From contig JBFIHA010000014.1 in assembly GCA_041602035.1 (NCBI GenBank), positions 5,428 through 69,427 on the forward strand: a DNA stretch of 64,000 nucleotides, read 5' to 3'. Below are positions 17,341 to 25,611 of this stretch, in pieces. The notes under the pieces were generated by a model. The model did no database searches, was not told where the DNA came from, and was given only the letters and a program-made list of their open reading frames with translations. Numbering within the stretch: the first letter of the stretch is position 1; each line of letters begins with the position of its first letter. This DNA is from JAOTVV01 sp041602035 (GTDB lineage: Bacteria; Gemmatimonadota; Gemmatimonadetes; Gemmatimonadales; GWC2-71-9). Made by a program: the position numbers and the translations under genes.

Positions 17341-18122
17341 CGCAGCCCCTCGAGCATCGGCACGAAGCGCACGGGTAGGAGGTTTGACGTTCGCAGCCGT
17401 CCGTCCCGGTCCTTTTCCACCAGCACGAGGTTCTGGATGCCGTAGACGCTGCCGACGGGAATGACCATGCGTCCTCCGGGCCGTAATTGGGCCGTCAGCG
17501 CCGGCGGGATGAATCCGGCCGCCGCGGTCACGATGACGGCGTCGAACGGTGCTTCCTCGTTCCATCCGAAGTGCCCGTCGGCGTGGCGGACCGTCACGTT
17601 GGTGTACCCGAGGCGCTCGAGGCGCTCGGTTGCGGAGGTGGCAAGGGCCCGGACCAGCTCCACCGTGAAAACGTGTGCGCCGAGGTCGGCGAGCACGGCG
17701 GCCTGATAGCCGGAGCCGGTGCCGACCTCGAGCACCTTCATTCCAGGCTGCGCACCGATCACCTCCGTCATGTATGCCACGATATACGGCTGAGAGATGG
17801 TCTGACCGTACCCGATCGGCAGGGGGTGATCGCCGTAGGCCCGCGAGCGATTGCCGGCCGGGACGAACTCGTGGCGCGGGACGCGACCCATGCTGCGCAA
17901 CGTCAGGGAATCGACGACACCGCGATCGGCGATCAGGCGCACCATGGCCTGGCGCGCCTTTAGCGTACGGTCGGTGTCACGCTGGCCGCGCTCCTGCGCG
18001 TTGGTCGGTACGGGGGCCGCAACGACCACGAGGAGCATGGCCGACAACGGCAGCAGGGGGATGCGCCTCGAGCATGCTGGCTGCATCCGTTTGGCCCGGT
18101 GGGCAGTGCTCGTGGCTCGCAT
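17337..18122 (-). CDS. pcm: Protein-L-isoaspartate O-methyltransferase with signal peptide
   Basis: Methylates L-isoaspartyl residues of damaged proteins with S-adenosylmethionine. The core is typical: MGRVPRHEFVP, YGDHPLPIGYGQTISQPYIVAYMTE, LEVGTGSGYQAAVLA (SAM-binding), VTVRHADGHFGW and RPGGRMVIPVG. The unusual part is the N-terminus: after Arg/Lys residues comes a hydrophobic stretch and NAQERG, which looks like a Sec signal. Start may be ATG 18122 (261 residues) or ATG 18086 (249); both keep the signal. It sits 10 bases after a hydrolase gene and overlaps the membrane SAM-domain gene. Confidence 0.88.
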   Translation of the reverse strand: MRATSTAHRAKRMQPACSRRIPLLPLSAMLLVVVAAPVPTNAQERGQRDTDRTLKARQAMVRLIADRGVVDSLTLRSMGRVPRHEFVPAGNRSRAYGDHPLPIGYGQTISQPYIVAYMTEVIGAQPGMKVLEVGTGSGYQAAVLADLGAHVFTVELVRALATSATERLERLGYTNVTVRHADGHFGWNEEAPFDAVIVTAAAGFIPPALTAQLRPGGRMVIPVGSVYGIQNLVLVEKDRDGRLRTSNLLPVRFVPMLEGLR

Positions 18123-18132
18123 GCGCAACCCG

Positions 18133-18780
18133 TCAGCGAGTGGCGAGGGAATGCAGGATGTCACGGTCGATCCAGTGACCGCCATTGTATGCGATCGTCT
18201 CGTAGGGAATCTCGTGGTCGAACAGCCGTTCCTCCATTGCGAGCAGCGCATCGCGGTCCAGGTAGCGGTCCTCCGATCCCACGACGAACGTGAGCCGTGC
18301 ATCCTCGAGCTTCCCCCAGGCTGCCTCGAGGTCGAGATCCGGAGGTAGCAGCTCACCCCAGAGGATCAGCCGGTCCGCGACGGCGCGCCCGAGACTGATC
18401 CACCGTGCGGCGGTCGCCGCGCCCTGCGAAAACCCGAGAACGTAGACGGCAACGTCGAGCCGTCGGACGGTGGCGAAGACGTGTTCGTATAAGCGGTCGA
18501 GGTACCGCACGTAATCCGCGATATCGGACAGACGATCCTCACGCGTCATCCAGCTGGCGCCAACGGTCTTGGCGGCGTGGTTGGTGTAGTAGCGGGACAG
18601 GCCCTCGGGGGCGACCAGATACCGATGACCATCATCGAGAACGCGGAACTCCTCGAGGAGCGAGGCAGCGAGCTGCCCGTATCCGTGACACAGGAACCAC
18701 ACCTGCTTCACGGAGGCACTCGGATGTCCGAGCGTGAAGAACCGGGCGGTGCAGGGCACCGTGAGATGGTGTTCCTGCAT
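18133..18780 (-). CDS. Phospholipase/carboxylesterase-type alpha/beta hydrolase
   Basis: 215 residues, no signal peptide, so cytoplasmic. The fold matches the short carboxylesterase/phospholipase (YpfH/Abhydrolase_2) group: FLCHGYGQLA near residue 30, nucleophile elbow GFSQGA with Ser118, Asp in GSEDRYLD and catalytic His in YNGGHWID. Substrate unknown. It is the first of a minus-strand pair with the exported PCMT gene, 10 bases downstream. A 65-base gap separates it from the EEP lipoprotein gene upstream. Confidence 0.85.
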   Translation of the reverse strand: MQEHHLTVPCTARFFTLGHPSASVKQVWFLCHGYGQLAASLLEEFRVLDDGHRYLVAPEGLSRYYTNHAAKTVGASWMTREDRLSDIADYVRYLDRLYEHVFATVRRLDVAVYVLGFSQGAATAARWISLGRAVADRLILWGELLPPDLDLEAAWGKLEDARLTFVVGSEDRYLDRDALLAMEERLFDHEIPYETIAYNGGHWIDRDILHSLATR

Positions 18781-18845
18781 GTGGCCAAGTTATCGCCGCC
18801 TTCACGGGTCGGCGAGGGTCCCGCGTGGCCGCCGCTGGGCTGGGA

Positions 18846-19748
18846 CTAGCGGCGCCCTGGTGCGAGGGTCGCGACGACCGGGAAGTGATCGGAGGGATAG
18901 CGGCCGTTCCGCTGTCGGCGCACGATGGCGGCATCCAGCACTGTCCACTGGGCCGAAACGAGGATCGCATCGATCTTGGCCCCTGACGAATCACCGGAGA
19001 AACCATGAAACGTGCCCACAGCCGAGGCGTGGGGACGAGCTCGGCGAAACGTATCGATCAGTGCTGGGGATGGCGGTGCCGTACTGAATGCGTCGGATGG
19101 CGACACCTCGCCGACGAGGTAACGAAACGCAGGGTTGTCCTCGCCGGCGTTGAAGTCGCCCAGGACGATGAGCGGATCGACATTGGGCAGCGCCGAGAGC
19201 CGGTCGGCAATGAGTTGGACGCTTCGCTCGCGGGACGGCTGGGACTCGTGATCGAGGTGCACGTTGAAGACGTAGAAGCCGTTGCCGGTGGCGAGATCCT
19301 CGAAGTGCGCCCAGGTGCAGATCCGGGTGATGCGATTTCCCCAGCTCGTCGAGCCCGGAGCGTCCGGGGTGTCGGACAGCCAGAACGTGCCGTGCTGGGT
19401 CGTTCGCAACCGATTCCGGTCGTACAGGATCGCTGCGTATTCTCCCCGTTCCATGCCGTCGTCTCGCCCGACGCCGATCTCGCCGTAGCTCGGCAAGGCC
19501 GCTGTCAGGGCGTCGAGTTGGAACCGCAGCGCCTCCTGGAGCGCGAGCACGGTGGGCGCGTGCTCGCGGATGACCGCGACCACGAGGTCCGATCGGTTGA
19601 GCCAGCTATTGACCCCGTCAGCCGCCGTCCCGTATCGGATGTTGAAGCTCATCACCCCGAGCGTCGGTGTTGAGGGAGTGCTGGCGCTGCATCCGACGAT
19701 GGTCGCGGCGAGGATACCATCGACGAGTCGCCGGACGCTGCGGTTCAT
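18846..19748 (-). CDS. Endonuclease/exonuclease/phosphatase-family lipoprotein
   Basis: 300 residues. N-terminal hydrophobic segment with lipobox IVGC, so probably lipid-anchored in the envelope. The EEP fold motifs follow: VMSFNIRYGTA (metal Asn), LALQEAL (metal Glu), NVHLDHES, LGDFNAG and final SDHFPVVA. Close family members act on phosphodiesters, including nucleic acids, inositol phosphates or sphingomyelin; the substrate here is open. ATG 19748 begins two bases after the D-aminoacylase stop, so the two are co-translated. Confidence 0.85.
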   Translation of the reverse strand: MNRSVRRLVDGILAATIVGCSASTPSTPTLGVMSFNIRYGTAADGVNSWLNRSDLVVAVIREHAPTVLALQEALRFQLDALTAALPSYGEIGVGRDDGMERGEYAAILYDRNRLRTTQHGTFWLSDTPDAPGSTSWGNRITRICTWAHFEDLATGNGFYVFNVHLDHESQPSRERSVQLIADRLSALPNVDPLIVLGDFNAGEDNPAFRYLVGEVSPSDAFSTAPPSPALIDTFRRARPHASAVGTFHGFSGDSSGAKIDAILVSAQWTVLDAAIVRRQRNGRYPSDHFPVVATLAPGRR

Positions 19749-19750
19749 CC

Positions 19751-21433
19751 TCACGCCGCCGCCGGTCGCAGGACGCGCCCAGAGAGCGAAGGGGTGCGCT
19801 CGCCGTCTCGAAGCACGAACTCGCCGTTCACCATCACGTGCACCACTCCCGTCGGGTACTGGTGTGGGACCTGGAACGTCGCCGTGTCGGCTACCGTGTC
19901 TGGGTCGAACACCACGATGTCGGCGAACCCACCGGCAGTGAGATGACCGCGACCTTCCAGGCGAACGCGCCGGGCCGGCATCAACGTCATCTTGTGGATC
20001 GCGGTCTCCAGGGACATTGCGCGCCGCTCTCGGCAATACTGCCCCAACACGCGTGGGAACGTCCCGAAGCTTCGCGGATGCGGCGTGCCGGATGCGAGCG
20101 GTCCCGACGTGGCCAGTGCCGATCCATCCGAGCACACCATGCCCAGTGGATGAGCGAGGAAGGCCTGAGTGTTCTCCTCGCTCATGCCGAACCCCACCAT
20201 ACCGGTTCGTCCGCGATCGTCTCGGATGATCCGGAGCAGGAGGTCGTAGGGTTCCTCGGTTCGATCAGTGGCGAGTGTGCCAAGTCGGTGACCGACCGCC
20301 CAATCGAGCGACGGCTCGGCGGTGGCAGTGACCTGGACGGCATCCCAGCTTCCGAGCTGGGCCACCTTCTCCCTGACTGCTCGTTCGATCGTCGTCGCCG
20401 TGTCAGGCGTGGCAAGACGGCGCAGCAGGCCATCCACGCCGCCGTCCCGCGCCCAGACCGGGAACAGTGACGTGAGCCCGGTACTGTATGCGATGTAGGG
20501 GTATCGGTCGTACGCTACGTCGATGCCGTCTTGGCGTGCCGCCACCAACGCGTCGAGGATGGGCGTGGCCTTCCACCAATTGCGTCGGCCCTGGGCCTTG
20601 AGGTGGGAGATCTGCACCGGCACCGCGGCAAGGCGCCCCACGTTAAGTGCCTCCTCGACCGCGGCGGCCAGATGGTCGTCTTCGTTGCGCAGGTGCGAGG
20701 CATACGGCAGACCGGTTCCCTGGAGCGCCGTCGCCATGGCCACCAGCTCTTCCAGGTCGGCAAACCCTCCCGGGACGTACTCGAGCCCGGTCGAGATACC
20801 GCACGCGCCCGACGCGAGCGCCTCCCTGGCAAGCCGGTGCATCCGGGCGATCTCGTCGGACGTGGCGGGTCGGTTCTCGTCGCCGATCAGGAGGGTGCGA
20901 ATGGTCCCGTGCCCGACCATGCTCGCCAGGTTCACCGCCGTGCCTTGCCACTGGAGCTGCGCGAAAAAGCCCGCCAGGTCGCTGAACGCGAGATCGACCC
21001 CGTACCGGTCCCGATAGCGTTCCCGGACCCGGGTGGCGGTCTCGGGGCTCCACGGACCGACCGAGCCGCCGTCTTGCCCCGTGATCTCGGTGGTCACCCC
21101 CTGGCGGATCTTGCTTTCGGCCAGCGGGCTCAGGAAGAGATCGAGGTCTGTGTGCGAGTGGATGTCGACAAAGCCGGGCGCGACCGCCAACCGCTCCACC
21201 GAAATCTCCGCAGCACCCGACCGACGGATGTGGCGAGCGACGTCGGCGATGCGGTCGCCCGTGATGAGCACGTCCGCCTCGATCGGCGCAGCGCCGGTCC
21301 CGTCGAACACGAGGCCGCCGCGAAACAGCACGTCGGCAACGGAATGGGCGCTGCCACGGGCTCGAGGCCAGGGCATCGCGATCCCGCTGGCGGCGGCGGC
21401 GGCGGACGCCTGAACGAACTCCCGGCGGTTCAT
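19751..21433 (-). CDS. N-acyl-D-amino-acid deacylase (D-aminoacylase), Tat-exported
   Basis: 560 residues of the amidohydrolase superfamily. It should release the acyl group from N-acyl-D-amino acids in the envelope. Metal ligands: His92 and His94 in FVDIHSHTD, later SHLRNEDDH, QISHLKAQG and VCSDGSA, plus the small beta domain at both ends (N-terminal FRGGLVFDGTG and C-terminal GGFADIVVFDPDTV). The N-terminus NRREFVQ followed by an Ala-rich stretch is a Tat-like signal. ATG 21433 was chosen for this signal. Neighbours are other exported hydrolases, so the cluster looks like scavenging of peptides and amides. Confidence 0.9.
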   Translation of the reverse strand: MNRREFVQASAAAAASGIAMPWPRARGSAHSVADVLFRGGLVFDGTGAAPIEADVLITGDRIADVARHIRRSGAAEISVERLAVAPGFVDIHSHTDLDLFLSPLAESKIRQGVTTEITGQDGGSVGPWSPETATRVRERYRDRYGVDLAFSDLAGFFAQLQWQGTAVNLASMVGHGTIRTLLIGDENRPATSDEIARMHRLAREALASGACGISTGLEYVPGGFADLEELVAMATALQGTGLPYASHLRNEDDHLAAAVEEALNVGRLAAVPVQISHLKAQGRRNWWKATPILDALVAARQDGIDVAYDRYPYIAYSTGLTSLFPVWARDGGVDGLLRRLATPDTATTIERAVREKVAQLGSWDAVQVTATAEPSLDWAVGHRLGTLATDRTEEPYDLLLRIIRDDRGRTGMVGFGMSEENTQAFLAHPLGMVCSDGSALATSGPLASGTPHPRSFGTFPRVLGQYCRERRAMSLETAIHKMTLMPARRVRLEGRGHLTAGGFADIVVFDPDTVADTATFQVPHQYPTGVVHVMVNGEFVLRDGERTPSLSGRVLRPAAA

Positions 21434-21450
21434 TGTGGCATCATCGCAGC

Positions 21451-22629
21451 TCAGAAGTGCGCTTGGAACAGGCGGATCTGCACCGCTGGGCTCGGGCGGA
21501 TCCGCCCGTCGCGTGACAGCTGCGGCACGGTGGCCGGTAGTGGGAGCGGAAGGTCCATTGCCACTCGACGGTCGAGCGTGATCAGGGCGAGCCGCGGTGT
21601 GCCCGACGCCTCGCGGCGTTCCAGCGGCCGACGTCGGCTCGCCAGGGCCGCCCCTAGGCCGAGTCCGACGGTCGCCCCCGCCGTAGGGATCAGAACTGCT
21701 GCCTGGTCGTCGTCCACCTCGAATAGGAGATCCAGTCCGAGGCCCGCGATGCCGCCGGCCAGTCCCGCGGCCGACGTGATCCTGACCTGGCCCGTTGATG
21801 GCCGCCAGGCGCTGGCGATCGGCAGCGCGGCAGCCATGAACGCGTTTCCCCCGAGCAGGGTCGTCGTGAGCAGCGTGTTGCTTTCGGCGCCTGCGAGTAC
21901 GCCGGCGGCGAACCCGTACCACGTGCCCCAGAGGCTCGCGTGGCGGATCAGCGCGGCCGTTCCGTCGTTCACGTCGACCCGTGTGAGTGCCAACCCCGTC
22001 CCGATCCCGGCCGCACCACCGACGAGGAGCGCCGCAAACACAGCTTCGTCGGGGGTGGACGAGTCGCACACTTCCCCGGTTGGCGTCTGAAAGCAGAACT
22101 CATCGTCCCCGATGCCCAGGATCTCGCGCCATCCGGCGGCCTGCCAACTGAGCCAGACGGTGCTGAGCGAGTAGAGGCCGGCCTGGCCCGCCGTCATCGG
22201 AGTCGCGCTCGCGTACGCTCTGGAGGCAAAGAAGCCCAGCGGCGCACCGATCAGAAGGCCAGCCCCGTACGGCGCCGCGGTCTCCGCCCCGAACGCCGCT
22301 GGCGCGGCGATCCCGAGCCAGCTCATGAAAAGGGTGTTCCACACCACGAAGGCGGTTCGTCCTCCGCCAAGCGTCACTGCCCTGCGGAATCCCGCGAGGA
22401 GATCGGCGGCGCGAGCGGCCGCCGGGGTCCCGGGGTACCGGTCCACAACGTAGCGGAGGAGTTCCTCGGCCGCATCATGGCGGCCGCGCGCGTCCAGCTC
22501 GCGCGCCGCCTGCACGAGTATCGCGGCCGTGTCGGCAGGTGTCTGCTGCGCTGCCGCTGTGGTGGTGCGTAGTGTGGAGGCCGCGAAGCCGAGGCACAGC
22601 GCGAGGAGGAAAGACCGGAGGTGTCGCAT
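21451..22629 (-). CDS. Hypothetical exported membrane protein
   Basis: 392 residues, not recognised. A signal peptide (cleavage near AAAQQ, residue 28) is followed by a short TPR-like helical pair (residues about 33-75, LDARGRHDAAEELLRYVVDRYPGTP) and then many Gly/Ala-rich hydrophobic segments. It ends in Phe after a beta-like stretch (IRLFQAHF), which hints at an outer-membrane location. It lies 5 bases after the amidase gene and 17 before the D-aminoacylase, in the same operon. No function is proposed. Confidence 0.7.
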   Translation of the reverse strand: MRHLRSFLLALCLGFAASTLRTTTAAAQQTPADTAAILVQAARELDARGRHDAAEELLRYVVDRYPGTPAAARAADLLAGFRRAVTLGGGRTAFVVWNTLFMSWLGIAAPAAFGAETAAPYGAGLLIGAPLGFFASRAYASATPMTAGQAGLYSLSTVWLSWQAAGWREILGIGDDEFCFQTPTGEVCDSSTPDEAVFAALLVGGAAGIGTGLALTRVDVNDGTAALIRHASLWGTWYGFAAGVLAGAESNTLLTTTLLGGNAFMAAALPIASAWRPSTGQVRITSAAGLAGGIAGLGLDLLFEVDDDQAAVLIPTAGATVGLGLGAALASRRRPLERREASGTPRLALITLDRRVAMDLPLPLPATVPQLSRDGRIRPSPAVQIRLFQAHF

Positions 22630-22634
22630 AGACT

Positions 22635-24353
22635 CTAGGGAAACGTGGGCGGCCGCCGAAGGTGAAAGCCAGTGGCGTCTTGGTAGGCTTTGGCCACGGC
22701 GAGCAGCTCAGCTTCCCCGAACAGTGTGCCGATGAACGAGATGCTGACCGGCGTGCCGTCGTCTCGGAACCCATTGGGCACGGTGACTGCCGGATGGCCG
22801 GTGAGATTCGTGGTGAGCAGGACGCTCCCGCCGTAGGACGGCGTGATGAACACGTCGATGCCGTCCATGACCGCCTGCATGCGTCCCATGAGCATGGTGC
22901 GAACACGATTCGCTTGGATGTACTCGACGGCGGGAATGAGGCGGGAGTGTCGGAAGACGTTGGGCCACGCCTGTTCCACCTGTCGGACCATGAGATCGTC
23001 ACGATTGCTGCGGGTGAGGTCGTCGAAGGCAGCGGCGGCCTCGGCGCTGAGGATGAACCGGAGCGCATCCACCGGAATGTCGGTCGGGAGCTCGACCGGG
23101 ATGAGCTCCGCACCCAGGTTTCGCAGCACGGCGAGGGCCGGCGTGTCGAAGTCGGGTCCCTCACGCTCTGCGTCGAAGGCGCTCTTGTAGTATCCGATGC
23201 GCAGCGAGGTGACTGGCAGGTGCGCGTCCCAGTTGAACGGCAGGTCCCGAGCGGTCGGATCCTTCCCGTCCGCACCGTGGATGGCGTCGAACACCAGGGC
23301 GCAGTCCTCCACCGAGCGACAGATGGGTCCGAGCTTGTCCATGGTCCAGGAAAGGGCCATGGCGCCGTGGCGGCTCACGCGCCCGAACGTGGGTCGCAGT
23401 CCCGTTGCCCCGCAGCGCGTGGACGGGGAGACGATCGAGCCCAATGTCTCACTCCCGATACTGAACCCCACCAGGCCAGCCACGGTGGCCGACGCCGATC
23501 CTGCCGACGATCCGGACGAACCCTGTTCGAGGTTCCACGGGTTCCGGGTCTTGCCTCCGAACCATACGTCGCCCCACGCGAGCGCACCCAGCGTGAGTTT
23601 CGCGATCAGGACGGCGCCGGCCTCCGCCAGACGGTGCACGACGGTCGCGTCATACGGGAGCGTCTGGTCCTCGTACGGCTTGGCTCCCCAGGTCGTTCGG
23701 TACTCGTCTTCAGCCAGGAGGTCCTTGGCCCCCCACGGAATACCGTGCAACGGGCCCCGCACCACTCCTCGTGCAAGCTCTGCGTCCGCCCGGTGTGCCT
23801 GCCGCATCGCCAAGTCCTCGGTCAGCGTGATGAGGCACTCGAGTTGGGAGCCGAATCGCTTCAGGCGATCCAGGTACATGGTTGCGAGCTCGACCGAGGT
23901 TACCTGGTGTGTCCGGAGGAGTTCCGCGAGGTCGGTGATCGACCAGAAGGCAACGCCTTCGAGGTTCGTCGGTCGGGTGACGGATCGCCGTGTGCGGCGC
24001 CGCCGGCGCGACGCCACGGTTGCCGGTCCGCCAGGCAGGACGGGATCGAACCGTACGGCCGGAACCACGTCATTGGGGAGGCGCACGGCCCGGAGCTTCT
24101 CGTAGGCCTCGAGATTCGAGTTGACGCCATCCAGCATGAGTTCGCGTTCGGCGTCGGTGAACTCGAGCCCGGCCACCGCTTCGGCGTTGGCGAGCATGTC
24201 CTTCGTGATCTTGCCGCCTTGGGATAGCGCCCAGAGGGTGGCGGGGAAGGCCGAGCTACCCAGACCGAGACCCGTGAGATACGCCATGAAGCGGCGGCGA
24301 GCGATGGTGGTGTGCGCAGTGGTGCCCTTCAGTCGGATCGATCGCTGGTCCAT
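22635..24353 (-). CDS. Amidase-signature hydrolase, Tat-exported
   Basis: 572 residues. Amidase signature Ser-cisSer-Lys triad region: Lys in GIPWGAKDLL, then QGSSGSSAGSASA and GSETLGSIVSPS, with a later GATGLRPTFGRVSRHG block. The N-terminus ARRRFMAYLTG is a twin-arginine signal, so the enzyme probably acts outside the cytoplasm. An extra helical N-terminal region of about 100 residues precedes the amidase core. Substrate (amino-acid amide, peptide amide or nitrile-derived amide) is unknown. It heads a unit with the hypothetical protein and D-aminoacylase. Confidence 0.88.
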   Translation of the reverse strand: MDQRSIRLKGTTAHTTIARRRFMAYLTGLGLGSSAFPATLWALSQGGKITKDMLANAEAVAGLEFTDAERELMLDGVNSNLEAYEKLRAVRLPNDVVPAVRFDPVLPGGPATVASRRRRRTRRSVTRPTNLEGVAFWSITDLAELLRTHQVTSVELATMYLDRLKRFGSQLECLITLTEDLAMRQAHRADAELARGVVRGPLHGIPWGAKDLLAEDEYRTTWGAKPYEDQTLPYDATVVHRLAEAGAVLIAKLTLGALAWGDVWFGGKTRNPWNLEQGSSGSSAGSASATVAGLVGFSIGSETLGSIVSPSTRCGATGLRPTFGRVSRHGAMALSWTMDKLGPICRSVEDCALVFDAIHGADGKDPTARDLPFNWDAHLPVTSLRIGYYKSAFDAEREGPDFDTPALAVLRNLGAELIPVELPTDIPVDALRFILSAEAAAAFDDLTRSNRDDLMVRQVEQAWPNVFRHSRLIPAVEYIQANRVRTMLMGRMQAVMDGIDVFITPSYGGSVLLTTNLTGHPAVTVPNGFRDDGTPVSISFIGTLFGEAELLAVAKAYQDATGFHLRRPPTFP

Positions 24354-24415
24354 ATGCGGGCCGCCGGTCGGGGTGTGAGGCGATGTGGGCCTGCTGGGTC
24401 GGTAGGTCGGCGGCC

Positions 24416-24445
24416 GCCCGTCCCGAGTCTGGGCATGGGGCGGGC
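24416..24445 (-). terminator. Candidate terminator hairpin after the TonB-C-like gene
   Basis: GCCCGTCCC at 24416-24424 pairs with GGGGCGGGC at 24437-24445 (one G-T pair, 12-base loop). It lies 11 bases beyond the stop of the minus-strand gene ending at 24457. There is no T-run, so an intrinsic terminator is not certain. Confidence 0.45.
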
Positions 24446-24456
24446 GGGGCTCGCCG

Positions 24457-24915
24457 TTAGCGGTTCAGCGTGAAGGTCCAACTCTTCTCCATCCGGACCC
24501 GTACCGCGTGCTCACCGATCATGCCGGGTGTGAAGACACATGTCTGGACCCAGTGCTCGAACGTCCGGTTGAGCGCGCTGTTGTTGGTGCGGATGACGCG
24601 AGTGAACCGTCGCTCGACCTTCCCATCCTTGCCGACCACGAACTCGAGCGTGAATTCCACCGGTCCCATGCGGCGGTCGAGTTCGGGGCGCCGCTCGAAC
24701 GAAAAGGTGCTCACGTCCCCCCGGATGCGATCGGGATCGAATCGGGGGCAGTTGATCTCCTCCGGTAGGCTGTCGATCAGGGGGAGGCCTGCCACGCTGT
24801 CCCTGGCGTCGAAGATCTGCTTCAGGTCGAGCGTGTCGGGGTCCACCTGGGCCGATGCGGCAACCGGGCAGAGGGTGAGGGCGAGTCCGCTGATCACTGC
24901 GATGCAGAGGCGCAT
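24457..24915 (-). CDS. Periplasmic protein with TonB C-terminal-like domain
   Basis: 152 residues with a signal peptide cleaved near AASAQ (residue 22). The last 70 residues (VEFTLEFVVGKDGKVERRF, ending in CVFTPGMIGEHAVRVRMEKSWTF) match the TonB C-terminal fold, which in many diderms occurs in short periplasmic proteins without the proline linker or membrane anchor. Two cysteines (in INCPRF and QTCVF) could form a disulfide. A role in TonB-type energy transfer is not implied by this domain alone. Separate transcription is likely because over 100 bases separate it from the amidase gene. Confidence 0.7.
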   Translation of the reverse strand: MRLCIAVISGLALTLCPVAASAQVDPDTLDLKQIFDARDSVAGLPLIDSLPEEINCPRFDPDRIRGDVSTFSFERRPELDRRMGPVEFTLEFVVGKDGKVERRFTRVIRTNNSALNRTFEHWVQTCVFTPGMIGEHAVRVRMEKSWTFTLNR

Positions 24916-25038
24916 GGTGTCACTCCGTCGGCTAGAGACGCGCCCCCTGGGGCGCCCGAACGGGTCTCACGAAAGCTACGGTGCCAAGTTACTGGCGCCA
25001 GGTGGGGAGCGTTCGAGCCATCGTACCGGCCGGCCTCT

Positions 25039-25449
25039 TCAGGCGGTGAGGGCCACCATGGCCCTCTCGAGTTTGGATCGCACCTCGTCGGCCAACGGCT
25101 TCACGCTCGCCTTCTTGGTGATCCCGAGTTGTTGGACCGGGTCGAGCGCGGCCACGACGCTCGTTCCTGGCCGATCCGATGCGTAGACGATGACGTTGCA
25201 GGGCAGGAGCAGGCCGATGTCCCGCTCGGCCGTCAGCGCACGATGCGCGAGCGGGGGATTGCAGGCGCCGAGGATGACATATGGCCGAAACTCGACGTCC
25301 AACTTCTGTTTGAGCGTTCCCTTCACGTCGATCTCGGTCAGCACGCCGAATCCTTCCTTTGCCAGCTCGTCGCGCACGCGTGCGACCGCCTGGTCGAAAG
25401 CCAAGGGGATCTCGACGCTGAATCCGTAGCCTATGTCTTGCAGTGGCAT
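25039..25449 (-). CDS. DUF302 family protein
   Basis: 136 residues, cytoplasmic by sequence. It matches DUF302 over the full length: AFDQAVARVRDELAKEGFGVLTEIDVKGTLKQKL, YVILGACNPPLAHRAL and LLPCNVIVY. The domain is common near copper, sulfur or respiratory genes but has no established function. ATG at 25449 is preceded by AGGAG some 5-7 bases upstream on the minus strand. It is divergent from the cytochrome oxidase operon, which may share its control region. Confidence 0.9.
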   Translation of the reverse strand: MPLQDIGYGFSVEIPLAFDQAVARVRDELAKEGFGVLTEIDVKGTLKQKLDVEFRPYVILGACNPPLAHRALTAERDIGLLLPCNVIVYASDRPGTSVVAALDPVQQLGITKKASVKPLADEVRSKLERAMVALTA

Positions 25450-25535
25450 GACGTTGCTCCTCCTGATCGTAGTTCGAAGTGGCACCGAGGGTGAAAGGTA
25501 GCTGGACCGGACCCAACTCGATCAGTGGCTGTGCG

Positions 25536-25564
25536 TTGACCTAACGGGAGTCGATTGCTAGAAT
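25536..25564 (+). promoter_or_regulatory. Sigma-70-like promoter of the coxBACD operon
   Basis: TTGACC at 25536-25541 and TAGAAT at 25559-25564 are 17 bp apart, each five of six bases from consensus. Transcription would start near 25571, giving a leader of about 40 bases to the TTG start of coxB at 25612. Confidence 0.7.
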
Positions 25565-25611
25565 TCCGCCGCCTCGCCCCAACGCGAGTTCGATCAAATA
25601 AGGAAAGCTTC

